From Candidatus Puniceispirillum sp. (GTDB taxonomy: Bacteria; Pseudomonadota; Alphaproteobacteria; Puniceispirillales; Puniceispirillaceae): a DNA stretch of 64,000 nucleotides. The notes under the pieces are model-generated. The model made no database searches and had not been told where the DNA came from. It worked only from the letters and a program-made list of their open reading frames with translations. Shown here piece after piece: positions 38,229-47,490 of this stretch (position 1 is its first letter; each line of letters begins with the position of its first letter). The stretch spans positions 124,001 through 188,000 of the forward strand of contig JAOEUK010000003.1 of NCBI GenBank assembly GCA_028382965.1, given 5' to 3'. The translations under genes were made by a program, and so were the position numbers.

Positions 38229-38959
38229 TTATATGTTCACAACCTCATTAAACTTATCATTTGGTATTGGATTCAAATATTTTGCTAAAGATTCATCTTG
38301 TTGAATACCATCCTTTTGTTTCATTTCAGAAATCATTAGTTTTTTTAGTACTTTTCCAGCTAAAGTCACGCCATTTGTGTACACTTTAACCCTAATAGCC
38401 TGGTAGTTTGTATCTTTTGGGAATTCATACCATTCACGAAGAATTACAGGACCCCCATCATATTCCTCAGTCAAAAAATGAGCCGTATTCCCTACTCTTT
38501 CATTATTAAAAATCGTCCACTCGACAGCAGAGCAGCCGCGATACTGAGGCAATAAGCCGGGGTGGACATTAACAATACCTAATGGAATGGAACAGAATTA
38601 ATTATCTGTTGTGACAACTTCCTAGGTGTTCCAGCGTTCAAAAGCACATCAATAGATAGCGCTTTAATTAGTCTAATAGTGCTGTGATCGTTATGGCTCT
38701 TTACAAAATAAAAAGGGACTTGCGCATCACACAGTGAATGAATATCCAAACCAGCATTATAAGCTTTTTCAAAAGCGTGGCCAGCTCTTTGAACCCAAAT
38801 GTCTTTATCTTTTTTGGACCTGGTTTTTGAGTCAAAAATAACCAATATGTCAGTGATTTTTTGGTTTAATATTGACGTGACAAAGAGCGGCAACAATGGA
38901 TTACCAATAGTTGAAAGCACGCCCACTCGATATTTCTTTGCCATTTTTTCAACTCTCAT
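38229..38959 (-). pseudogene. Formyltransferase (MTF-like) broken by a 5-bp duplication
   Basis: Two reading frames together encode a formyltransferase of the methionyl-tRNA formyltransferase fold, of about 240 residues. The first part runs from ATG 38959 to a TAG at 38579 and ends NSVPFH. The second continues in another frame as GIVNVHPGLLPQYRG, which holds the catalytic Asn-x-His, and YDGGPVI with the Asp. TGGAA occurs twice in a row at 38583-38592; removing one copy restores NSVPLGIVNVHP exactly. The protein would N-formylate an amino sugar with formyl-tetrahydrofolate. The rest of the gene looks undamaged, so the lesion is recent, reversible, or an assembly error. Confidence 0.85.
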
Positions 38960-39084
38960 TCAGCAAATCCACCGTCAGGCATTTTCGCGTGAAGGTAAAT
39001 TTTTTCAGGAGATATCCGCCTTGCTCAGTTCATCAAAGCACCCACCCTCCTTAGACTTAGATACCGTTTACTAATAAAATTTTC

Positions 39085-39768
39085 TTATATAATAAGACGT
39101 CCAAGCTCAAAAGCTTCCGCCGCTTCAACACCAATTGTTGTCCCACGAAAACGCGCCAAGTGCTGAACAGCATCAACCGAGCGTGGATGTGGAAAATTTT
39201 GACACTCAATATCATATCTTTTTAGCGCTTCGCATTTAGTGTCTAAATTATCAGAAATATCAACAAAAACGTTAGGACTGAAAACTTTTGATGATGCAGG
39301 TGTATTCCACTCCGTGGACGACAAAACCTCAAAAAACATTAACTCTTTAACTGATCTCCGTGGTAAAGGCCTACAAGCCGCAAGAACTGCTTGGTGTACT
39401 ACTCTATGGTCAATATTTACATCTCCAGAATGATGCGTTAAGACCAATGAAGGCTCGAATGACAAAATTTCACGCTCAATAGACTTAACTACTTCTAATA
39501 ATGGGAGTGTATCCATTTGATTGTCAGGCATCTGAAGCATTTTTAACTTTTTTACTCCCATTGTCTCAGCTGCATCCTCAGCGCAACATTTTCTTTTATT
39601 AAGTTCATCGCCAAACCCTTCACTATTTTTAAATCTTGCAGCGACACCGTCAGCCAATACCAGAACATGGACCAAATGTCCTTCAACAGACCACCTAGCT
39701 ATGCTTCCCCCACACCCAAGAACTTCATCATCTGGATGAGCAACAACTACTAGAATTTTTTTTCTCAT
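39085..39768 (-). CDS. PIG-L family N-deacetylase
   Basis: A 227-residue LmbE/PIG-L zinc deacetylase. The N-terminal metal motif AHPDDEVLGCGG and the later HHSGDVNIDHRVVHQA are intact. The family removes N-acetyl groups from amino sugars such as GlcNAc-PI or bacillithiol precursors. It overlaps the next formyltransferase gene by 4 bases, so I infer that it exposes an amine on the pseudaminate precursor for formylation. Confidence 0.9.
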   Translation of the reverse strand: MRKKILVVVAHPDDEVLGCGGSIARWSVEGHLVHVLVLADGVAARFKNSEGFGDELNKRKCCAEDAAETMGVKKLKMLQMPDNQMDTLPLLEVVKSIEREILSFEPSLVLTHHSGDVNIDHRVVHQAVLAACRPLPRRSVKELMFFEVLSSTEWNTPASSKVFSPNVFVDISDNLDTKCEALKRYDIECQNFPHPRSVDAVQHLARFRGTTIGVEAAEAFELGRLII

Positions 39769-40442
39769 GGCGTTTCTATCTTTTTTATTTCAACTTTTGC
39801 GACAATACTGTTGCCTTCTACTTTAGCATCCTTGAACTCGAAGTGAAGATCCCCCATTTCTAAAAAAGCTCTGGGATAACTATCTGCGTCAAGCATTCGT
39901 ATTTTATCAAACACCTTCAAAAGAGAAGCATCAGGATCAATCTTACTTTGCTCAGGAGTTCTTCGTTTAAAATAAACTGGAGCACCTTGTTGTTCTACTG
40001 CCTTTGGTTTGTTGATCAATATTTCAGATATCATCTCTGCCATAATGATAGCTCCTCTCAGCAAAATTTCCTCAGCGGATCCACCTAAACATAACTTTCT
40101 TCTACAATAAACAGCCCCTGAGTCTATAGCGCTATCACAAACTATAGCGGAAATCATGGTGTCAGTGTGACCCCTTTCAATAAGATTTTGCAAGGGACTT
40201 CCACCGCGGCCGTATGGAAGATCTGTCATATGGAAAATTACGCAGTGGATTTTTTTAAAGACAGTTTTTGGAACTACCCATGACCAGTGAAGAAAAAATA
40301 TATGATCAAATTTAAGCGGCTGATTGATTGCGTTATTCAACTCTTTTGGTGTTTTGCAATATTCAACATAAACACCAGCTTTAAATAGTTGCTTAACAAC
40401 AATCTTGTAACGATCGTGTTTAGCTGCAATTATAATTTTCAT
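39765..40442 (-). CDS. Formyltransferase-like protein of pseudaminate loci
   Basis: A 225-residue protein of the formyltransferase fold. The motif CVIFHMTDLPYGRGGSPLQ aligns with the Asn-x-His-x-x-x-LP-x-x-RG signature, but the Asn position is Ile. The His and RGGSP are kept, and a later Asp lies in CDSAIDSGAVY. Family members in similar loci, as I recall, share this form, so it is probably functional. It lies between the PIG-L gene (4-base overlap) and pseG-pseH, and likely acylates a pseudaminate precursor or the free sugar. Confidence 0.78.
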   Translation of the reverse strand: MKIIIAAKHDRYKIVVKQLFKAGVYVEYCKTPKELNNAINQPLKFDHIFFLHWSWVVPKTVFKKIHCVIFHMTDLPYGRGGSPLQNLIERGHTDTMISAIVCDSAIDSGAVYCRRKLCLGGSAEEILLRGAIIMAEMISEILINKPKAVEQQGAPVYFKRRTPEQSKIDPDASLLKVFDKIRMLDADSYPRAFLEMGDLHFEFKDAKVEGNSIVAKVEIKKIETP

Positions 40443-40454
40443 TTCAATTTTCGC

Positions 40455-41972
40455 TTAAATTAGGCTCAAACCATACACCGAGTTGGCTTGTTTAACAAAT
40501 CCAGCACTCACAAACATCTTAGAGGACGCAACATTTTCTTTTTTCACTTTAGCCGTCACTAGACGAACATTACTGCAATTTTGTTCCAACCACTCACAGG
40601 CCATTTCTAAGTACAACTTTCCAAGTCCTTTGCCTTGACTTCCTTGCACCAGTGAAATTGAAATCACAGCTTCATCAGTCTTAATATCAAATCTTAAAAC
40701 ACCAACCGAATAGCCTTTTTTTTCTAAGATGAACATTTTGCAATCCTTACCCTTAAGTGCTTTTTCAAACCAGTATTTATGAGATACATAAGTAACTGGT
40801 AATGGGTTTAAAAAATATTTGTAGACCTCATATTCATTCCTTAAGGCGAACGTGAAATCAATGTCATCAACTCCCGCTGGCCTCATTGAATTTACACTAT
40901 TCAATTTTTTTCCACGCATTTCAGCTAACCAGACGACCCTGCTCACACCATATCCGTCCACGATACCTTTTGCTCTTTTTCTCATAATTTCCAAACAGAA
41001 AAATCTTTTCTCCAAAAAAGAAATTATTTTCTGCATTTTCTCTAAACTCTCCTCGTTCACTGAACCAAGATAAAATGCTATCCTTGACTTTGCCGCGCCA
41101 ACACCATTTGGTATTTGATTTTTGGCAGTGCTAAATAAAATAGAGGGTGTTCCTAGATAACATCTCTCCCATGTTGTTGTCGCAGGAGTGCCAATCATCA
41201 AATCTGACTCCGCCATTAATTGAGAAAAGTTTTCTGGTTCAACCATACACTTAAATCCAATGGAAGCACATTGCTCTAAGAGAGCAAATTTATTTTTGTT
41301 GCTAGCGTCAATAATTATTTTTACTTCCAGATTTTTGAAATCAGCAAGGGCACCAATCACCCCTTTTGTACTGTTTCCTGTGTCACCAGCTCCCATGAAC
41401 ACCAAAATTTTATGCAATTTATTTGATAAAAAAGTGCTTTTGATTTGCCTGAAGCTGTTACGCAAAAAAACATACTTGGGTCCAAGCAATTTTATATCAC
41501 CTGATATATTAATATTCATTTTGTCGTTTTTGCAGTCGTTGAAATTTGGATTCAGAAAAAGGTCACAATCATGCTCACGGTATAGAAGATCGTCAATTAC
41601 TAGAATTTTACAATTCAACTTTCTAACACTGTTCTCCCAACTACAGTTTAATCCGTAGTGATCAACCACAACCCAATCAATATCCCCAGAATCAGCTAAA
41701 GCTGCAATTGTTTCTTCCGCATCAATATTTTCTGTTGTTCCAAGCCATGTGTTATGATCCTCATTTCTTGCTATGTATTTTTCAAAGCCATCCAGAACAA
41801 GAACTTCAAAGTTTTTATCAATAATGTTTTGAATTTTGTGGCCAGGTATCGCTCGGCAAACAAATATCACATTATGGCCTTGTAAAAGAAATTCTTCAGC
41901 TAACGCAATACAGCGCATCACGTGACCACTGCCAATAACCGTTGAACAATCAGTGCGAATAGCAATATTCAT
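40455..41972 (-). CDS. PseG-PseH fusion: UDP-sugar hydrolase plus N-acetyltransferase
   Basis: A 505-residue bifunctional protein. Residues 1 to about 340 are PseG, with IRTDCSTVIGSGHVMRCIALA, VVDHYGLNCSWE and VFMGAGDTGNSTKG; it cleaves UDP from 2,4-diacetamido-2,4,6-trideoxy-L-altrose. From about residue 360 a GNAT domain follows (MRPAGVDDIDFTFALRNE, then the acetyl-CoA loop QGSQGKGLGKLYLEM); it should be PseH, which acetylates N4 of the UDP-4-amino precursor. These are successive pathway steps, so the fusion makes sense. Confidence 0.9.
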   Translation of the reverse strand: MNIAIRTDCSTVIGSGHVMRCIALAEEFLLQGHNVIFVCRAIPGHKIQNIIDKNFEVLVLDGFEKYIARNEDHNTWLGTTENIDAEETIAALADSGDIDWVVVDHYGLNCSWENSVRKLNCKILVIDDLLYREHDCDLFLNPNFNDCKNDKMNINISGDIKLLGPKYVFLRNSFRQIKSTFLSNKLHKILVFMGAGDTGNSTKGVIGALADFKNLEVKIIIDASNKNKFALLEQCASIGFKCMVEPENFSQLMAESDLMIGTPATTTWERCYLGTPSILFSTAKNQIPNGVGAAKSRIAFYLGSVNEESLEKMQKIISFLEKRFFCLEIMRKRAKGIVDGYGVSRVVWLAEMRGKKLNSVNSMRPAGVDDIDFTFALRNEYEVYKYFLNPLPVTYVSHKYWFEKALKGKDCKMFILEKKGYSVGVLRFDIKTDEAVISISLVQGSQGKGLGKLYLEMACEWLEQNCSNVRLVTAKVKKENVASSKMFVSAGFVKQANSVYGLSLI

Positions 41973-42037
41973 TTATCACCCAACGCAATAAGAACTTAGC
42001 TTTTGAAGCCAATATCGCTGTTTCCATTTTACTGATT

Positions 42038-42724
42038 TTACTTTCTTAAAAATTTACACATGTTTTCAGCAAGCACCCAGTCCTCCTCATCGTCAATATC
42101 AATTCCTCGCCAAAAAGGCACCTCTAGAACTACACTATTAGAGTGAATGTTTAATGAAGTTAGCCATGTTTTTTTTTTGGCAAGATAGAAGCTTCCTGAG
42201 TCAAAGTATGCATCATCAAGGTCTTGTGTCCTTACAAGTTCATTTTCAGCAAAAAAGGGAGCTACAGCATTAGTTGAGCATTCTTTTTTCAGGGCTCGCC
42301 TAATTGAAGATTGAAACTTAACAACAGGAAAAACATACTTATTACTGTTTTCCTTCAATATACTAAAAGCCTCAATCAAATCATTAATATTAATCAATGG
42401 TGCGCATGGATAAATGCAACACACCGCATCAACTCTCAAACCATTTCCCATTAGATAGTCTATTGTATGTTGGATGACTGGAACTGTTGGCGTATAATCG
42501 TCTGATAAACAGTCTGGTCTAAAAAAAGGCACCTCTGCCCCACAGCCCTTTGCTATACTACATATTTCATGGTCATCTGTACTTACAATGACTTTATCAA
42601 AAAGTTTTGAATTCAGCGCAGCATTTATGGAATACGTTATCATTGGTAAACCCATAAACAACTTAACATTTTTCCGAGGTATCCTTTTGCTACCACCTCG
42701 AGCTGGTATAACCGCTATAATCAT
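42038..42724 (-). CDS. pseF: CMP-pseudaminic acid cytidylyltransferase
   Basis: A 228-residue CTP-dependent transferase with VIPARGGSKRIPRKNVKLFMG, VIVSTDDHEI and CCIYPCAPL, then FRGIDIDDEEDW. The IYPCAP variant and SGSFYLAKK are typical of PseF rather than NeuA. Its start overlaps the pseC stop by one base. It completes CMP-pseudaminate together with pseC, pseG-pseH and pseI. Confidence 0.9.
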   Translation of the reverse strand: MIIAVIPARGGSKRIPRKNVKLFMGLPMITYSINAALNSKLFDKVIVSTDDHEICSIAKGCGAEVPFFRPDCLSDDYTPTVPVIQHTIDYLMGNGLRVDAVCCIYPCAPLININDLIEAFSILKENSNKYVFPVVKFQSSIRRALKKECSTNAVAPFFAENELVRTQDLDDAYFDSGSFYLAKKKTWLTSLNIHSNSVVLEVPFWRGIDIDDEEDWVLAENMCKFLRK

Positions 42725-43899
42725 TAAGATAGCGCCGTTGACAATAGTTCAATGCAGCGCTCTTGGTCCCCACTAGATAGATGCGGGAAAAGAGGTAAAC
42801 TTATTACTTCCTGGAAGTATTGCTCAGCATTAGGATATGCACCCCTTTTAAAACCGCGTCCCGCATAATAAGGCTGCAGGTGGCAAGGGATGTAATGTAA
42901 GTTTACCATCACACCATTTTTACGCATGAAATCAAAAACTTCTGGCTGAGATTTTTTAACCTCAGTTAATTTAATACGGATAATATATAGATGGTAACTC
43001 GATTGAACGTTTTTAAAACGCTTGGGAAGATTAAGTGGGAGTTCCTTAAGATCGTCATCATATTTTTTTGCTATACGACGCCTTGCTGCAACAAACTCAT
43101 CAATCCTCGCTATTTGTGATAAGCCAAGGGCTGCTTGCATATCTGTCATTCTAAAATTAAAACCCAAATCAACCTGTTGATAGTTCCAAATTTCATTTTT
43201 AGGACGTTCAAGCATGTCTGAAGGATCACTACTAATTCCATGGCTCCTAAATTTTTTCATTCGACTTGCCAAAACAGGGTCATTTGTTACAGCCATTCCT
43301 CCTTCACCAGATGTAATGATTTTTACAGGATGAAAACTAAACACCGTTATGTCACTATGATCACAGCTGCCAACTGGCTTCTCATCAAAAAAGCCGCCAA
43401 TAGCATGAGAGGCATCCTCAATAACCTTAAATCCATACTTTATTGCTAATTGATGTATCTTTGACATATCGCATGAGGATCCAGCCATATGAACGGCAAT
43501 GACTACATCAGGCAGATCAGCTTTAATTTCTGCATCTATAAGTTTATTTTCTAAATCGTCAAGACACACGTTATATGTCTGTAAGGAAACGTCCAAAAAA
43601 TTTACTCTTGCACCACAATTTAGAACGCAATTTGGCGTCGCTGCAAAAGTAATGGTAGAAGTCCAAACCAACGAACCAGGGCCTATTCCGAGCGCTTGGC
43701 ACGCTATTTGTAAACCACTAGTCGCACTATTCACAGCGATCGCGTAGTTGGCACCACAATAAGAAGAAACTGAATTTTCAAACTCTTCTACTTTGGGCCC
43801 TTGCGTCAAAAATTCAGCCTTTAAAACATCTGTAACTGCGTCAATATCAGATTGATCAATATCTTGGCAGGCGTAAGGAATAATCTTGCTATTTTTCAA
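42724..43899 (-). CDS. pseC: UDP-4-keto-6-deoxy-AltNAc C4-aminotransferase
   Basis: A 391-residue DegT-family aminotransferase. The N-terminus IPYACQDIDQSDIDAV and LTQGPKVEEFE are PseC hallmarks; VIEDASHAIGG and the PLP lysine in SFHPVKIITSGEGGMA follow. It uses glutamate to aminate the 4-keto sugar made by a PseB-type dehydratase. No pseB is in the window; FnlA at 8464 can make the same intermediate. Confidence 0.93.
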   Translation of the reverse strand: MKNSKIIPYACQDIDQSDIDAVTDVLKAEFLTQGPKVEEFENSVSSYCGANYAIAVNSATSGLQIACQALGIGPGSLVWTSTITFAATPNCVLNCGARVNFLDVSLQTYNVCLDDLENKLIDAEIKADLPDVVIAVHMAGSSCDMSKIHQLAIKYGFKVIEDASHAIGGFFDEKPVGSCDHSDITVFSFHPVKIITSGEGGMAVTNDPVLASRMKKFRSHGISSDPSDMLERPKNEIWNYQQVDLGFNFRMTDMQAALGLSQIARIDEFVAARRRIAKKYDDDLKELPLNLPKRFKNVQSSYHLYIIRIKLTEVKKSQPEVFDFMRKNGVMVNLHYIPCHLQPYYAGRGFKRGAYPNAEQYFQEVISLPLFPHLSSGDQERCIELLSTALS

Positions 43900-43960
43900 A
43901 ACTTTTACCTAAATAAATTCTAGTTTTTAAATAATTTCACTTCACCAAAATCAAACTAAA

Positions 43961-45703
43961 TCAAAAATTATTTTTTTTAGTCGGTCTAATTAGATTAAGT
44001 TTGCCGTTCTTCAACTCGAAGACTTTATCACAAAACTTTAATGATTCATGCCTGTGGGTAATCATTACAATAGTTTTGCTGGATTTCAATTCCATTATAA
44101 TCTTTATAAACTCCGATTCTGTTGCCTCATCGAGTGAGCTTGTAGCCTCATCCAAAACTAGAATTGGGCGATCTTGATAAAGCGCTCTTGCTATACCAAT
44201 TCTTTGTTTCTGCCCACCCGACAGTCTAACTCCATGTTCTCCAATTTCACTCTCTAATTCTTCAACAAACTGACTTAGTTGTGCTTGTTCCAGTACTTTA
44301 ACAACTTTTTTATTGTCGATTTCATCATTTGCCACACCCAAGCAAACATTGTGCCGCAGTGTGTCATCAGTCAGATGTATTTGCTGTGGAACAAAAGCGA
44401 CAAGTTGCATCAAAGAACGTGGCGATGATACTATGCTATGACTATCAATACTAATGTCACCCGAGCTTGGACTTTGCAACCCAAGTAGGATGTCTATAAG
44501 AGTTGATTTTCCTACCCCACTCTTCCCAATTACACCTATTGCCTCTCCCTTTTTTATTTTTAAATTTAAGTCATCAATTACCAAAAGTCCTTTGTCAGCG
44601 TAGCTAAACCTGATCTTTTTTAACTCCAGCTTTTCATTAAAAAGAATGTCCCCATCCTGAGCAGCATGACACTGCAATTTAAGTTCAATTAAATCATTGC
44701 TGATAACGGAAAAAGCAGGAAAAGCAAACTTCGCATTTTGGAAAGCAGTCAAAGCGCGATTCAAAGCTGGCAAAAGCCTAAATGCGGCAAGGGTGTAAAA
44801 ACCTAGAACTGGAATAATTTGGTTAACACTGTTACCTTGAAAAACTAGGGCAGTAACAACAATACTAACAGCACTCACAAAAATAAATTCAAGCCAAACT
44901 CGCGGTAAAGCCTGCATCGTAAATTGAAATCGTCCTGCAGTTGCAGCGCCTTTGTTTTCATAATCATACTTTTCGACAAAAGCACCTTCACAGCCCAAAA
45001 CCTTTATCTCCTTAACGCCACCTAGGCCTTGCTGAAGATGTTGAAGTCTCTTTCCCTCATGGAAATAATGTCTTTGTCCCGTGCGATGAATTACCGACCT
45101 CACAGTGCGGTGAAAAAGGAAGATAACAGAAAACAAAAACCCAATCGCAGTCAAAGCACCAATAGGATCAATAAGGATCAAAAGTGAGGATAGCCCAACA
45201 ATAACAAGCCCTTCAGCAATCACAACTAGTAGCATTTGAACGATTCCTACCATGTGACCAACTTGCAGAGTGACGTTGTTAATCAAACTCGCAGAATTGT
45301 TCCTCACATGAAAAGGATAAGGCTGGTGCAAATAAATTGAGTATAGCCGTCTTGAAAGACTTGCTTGAAAAGCAAAAATAAATTTTGACTGCTTCCAATA
45401 AAAAAAGGTCATGAAAACACTTTTCACAAGATACAAACAAAGAAAACCAAGCATCCCGATTGTCGCTAATTTTTCAGAAGATTCGCTGAGACCTTCTGCA
45501 CTCCACGTGAAACCTAGAAAATCAACTTTTCCTTCAATAAAGATACTTAGGGCTGGAATAACCATGCCAATGCCAATGGTATCTAGGACCATACTTATCA
45601 ACATCAGCCCAAGTAACGAAAAAGCAGCGAATTTTTCATCGCTTTTTAATAAAACAGATACCTTTTTTAAAAAATTCATCTCAACTAACTGGCCAATCTG
45701 CAT
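43961..45703 (-). CDS. ABC flippase for lipid-linked glycan (PglK/MsbA-like)
   Basis: A 580-residue ABC half-transporter with a six-helix exporter domain in residues 1-320 and an ATPase with Walker A GKSGVGKSTL, signature LSGGQKQR, Walker B ILVLDEATSSLD and switch ITHRH. It resembles PglK, which flips undecaprenyl-diphosphate oligosaccharides, more than capsule ABC-2 exporters, where the two domains are separate. An internal ATG eight codons in could also be used. It is the only flippase candidate for whole glycans in the window. Confidence 0.82.
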   Translation of the reverse strand: MQIGQLVEMNFLKKVSVLLKSDEKFAAFSLLGLMLISMVLDTIGIGMVIPALSIFIEGKVDFLGFTWSAEGLSESSEKLATIGMLGFLCLYLVKSVFMTFFYWKQSKFIFAFQASLSRRLYSIYLHQPYPFHVRNNSASLINNVTLQVGHMVGIVQMLLVVIAEGLVIVGLSSLLILIDPIGALTAIGFLFSVIFLFHRTVRSVIHRTGQRHYFHEGKRLQHLQQGLGGVKEIKVLGCEGAFVEKYDYENKGAATAGRFQFTMQALPRVWLEFIFVSAVSIVVTALVFQGNSVNQIIPVLGFYTLAAFRLLPALNRALTAFQNAKFAFPAFSVISNDLIELKLQCHAAQDGDILFNEKLELKKIRFSYADKGLLVIDDLNLKIKKGEAIGVIGKSGVGKSTLIDILLGLQSPSSGDISIDSHSIVSSPRSLMQLVAFVPQQIHLTDDTLRHNVCLGVANDEIDNKKVVKVLEQAQLSQFVEELESEIGEHGVRLSGGQKQRIGIARALYQDRPILVLDEATSSLDEATESEFIKIIMELKSSKTIVMITHRHESLKFCDKVFELKNGKLNLIRPTKKNNF

Positions 45704-45747
45704 AACTGCATATCTTCACACCCTTGATAAAGAGCCCGTTCCCTTAA

Positions 45748-46539
45748 TTACAATTGTGAAGACAAAGTCTCACTTTTTGTGCCAATACCAGTGTATCTAG
45801 GAAAGAAAGCAATACTTAAAATATCTCTTGATTTGCCAATAGAAGGAATAGTTGCGCGGTGCAATGTTGACCCTGTCGAAAATAGCAAAAAATCACCGCG
45901 TTTACCAATTAATTTTTGAGTCTCACAGACAGGTATTCTTTTATTTCTCTTTTTATAATACGGCATATGGTCGATCTGTTTATAACCATTTAAAAACTCA
46001 AACGGACCATGCTCATCCGCAGTATCGTGCAAAAGAATGAATAATTGCGCATTATATTGATCAATTACTAAATCTTGATGAAAACTGTCAGCAAACACCT
46101 CAACCGTACGTTCCGCAACATCAACCGGCACATGCTCATTTCGCCATAAACTAATTTTGTCAATATTAACGTTGTCTGCAAAATAGACCCTTAGAATAGA
46201 AGTTACCGCTAATACTTGAGCTCTTGCCGTTAATGGCAACTCTTCGAAGTCTAGTTCGTAGCTACTACTAAAATAAACCCCGTCAACACACGCCCCTCTC
46301 GGTTTTGCGCGTGCCGTTTCAAATTTAAAATCTTTATCAAGCTTAACATGCCCTTCAAATCTCAAATGCCCAAATCTATCGTTGAGTCCTCGCAACGCTC
46401 TTTTAACAAGAGCCAGATAATAAAAACACCATTTTTTTCGAGCTAGCAAAAATTCAAAAATAGAACTTCTACCAAAAAAATCGGAGCGAGCTTTTTCTCT
46501 ATCACTAAGGAGTGGATATTGAAATCTAGAATTAAGCAT
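45748..46539 (-). CDS. PhyH-like Fe(II)/2-oxoglutarate dioxygenase
   Basis: A 263-residue phytanoyl-CoA dioxygenase-type protein. The iron facial triad is visible as His154-x-Asp156 in SFHQDL and His227 in TLHRAT, with a likely 2-oxoglutarate Arg238 in GKSRDI; HGPFEFLNGYKQID is typical of the fold. It probably hydroxylates or otherwise oxidises a small molecule or sugar. It is encoded 6 bases after the acyltransferase gene. No glycan substrate is established for this subfamily as far as I know. Confidence 0.78.
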   Translation of the reverse strand: MLNSRFQYPLLSDREKARSDFFGRSSIFEFLLARKKWCFYYLALVKRALRGLNDRFGHLRFEGHVKLDKDFKFETARAKPRGACVDGVYFSSSYELDFEELPLTARAQVLAVTSILRVYFADNVNIDKISLWRNEHVPVDVAERTVEVFADSFHQDLVIDQYNAQLFILLHDTADEHGPFEFLNGYKQIDHMPYYKKRNKRIPVCETQKLIGKRGDFLLFSTGSTLHRATIPSIGKSRDILSIAFFPRYTGIGTKSETLSSQL

Positions 46540-46545
46540 ACAACC

Positions 46546-47265
46546 TCACCTATTTTTTATCAATTTTGCTGGATTTCCTGCGATGCAGCTATAAGCAGGG
46601 AAATCACGCGTTACGATTGATCCAGCACCGACAATACAACCATCTCCAAGCGAAACACCACCTAAGATTATTGCATTCATTCCAACCCAAACATCATCCC
46701 CAATTCTCACTGGTTTGTTAGGCAAGTGACCGTGTTTATCGATATAAATTTTGTCAAGGCTCCGGATAGGATCATGCCCATCAGTGACATGATTATCACT
46801 GATTACCGCCGTGCCGGGGGAAAAAATACAGCCTTTCCCTATCGCAATATCTCCAGTCAATGTCGCATTAGAATGAAATGTGGTCTTACACCCAATGAAT
46901 AATGAGTGAACACTGACACTTATTTCAGAACCAGGGCCAACATGAACATCTGTATCAAAAAAGAGCTTTCCATTTTGTCCAGCTCCAATAGCGCTACTTC
47001 TCGCAACTCTTACCCCATCTCTGAGCGTGATATTGGCATTTATGCAAGTGATAGAACCACTAACTTTTGCTTCATTTGATATAGAAATATTGCAAGATCT
47101 TGAAAAGTTTATTTTTCGCGAAAACAATAGAGATGGGTGACGTCTGGCCAAAAATGATTGAAATCGTGACTGCACATCTTCAATTCTCATTCCAACTAAA
47201 TTCCAATCACCTACAAAACAAACAAAATCTAATACACAACATTTCAACAGTGAGGAATATAACAT
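46546..47265 (-). CDS. Hexapeptide-repeat acyltransferase (left-handed beta helix)
   Basis: A 239-residue O-acyltransferase of the WbbJ/maltose-acetyltransferase type. Imperfect hexapeptide repeats fill the protein, with [39 protein letters not shown] and [12 protein letters not shown] at the acetyl-CoA end. The first 25 residues before MRIEDVQ are odd for the family, so the true start may be ATG at 47190. It likely acetylates a glycan residue. Confidence 0.82.
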   Translation of the reverse strand: MLYSSLLKCCVLDFVCFVGDWNLVGMRIEDVQSRFQSFLARRHPSLLFSRKINFSRSCNISISNEAKVSGSITCINANITLRDGVRVARSSAIGAGQNGKLFFDTDVHVGPGSEISVSVHSLFIGCKTTFHSNATLTGDIAIGKGCIFSPGTAVISDNHVTDGHDPIRSLDKIYIDKHGHLPNKPVRIGDDVWVGMNAIILGGVSLGDGCIVGAGSIVTRDFPAYSCIAGNPAKLIKNR

Positions 47266-47490
47266 GATTCAAAGGTCTTTGCATTACCATAATCATATTC
47301 CTGATTAAGTTTTTAAACAATTACAGGTTAAACATTGTTATATTCATCTAACAAGTTCGGTGTAGAGTATTAGATCAAAGAATTTCTTGCTAACATTTGA
47401 AACAGTGACAAAGCCGATCTGGTCAGTAACATTAAAAAATCTAAAGTAAATCTAACTAAAAATGTTTTTAGCAAAAGAAAAGAGTCAAGA
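47266..47490. promoter_or_regulatory. Divergent intergenic region
   Basis: 225 AT-rich bases separate the minus-strand acyltransferase from the plus-strand oxidoreductase, so promoters in both directions should lie here. It is the first place inside the glycan locus where transcription diverges. I cannot single out convincing -35/-10 elements. Confidence 0.4.
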
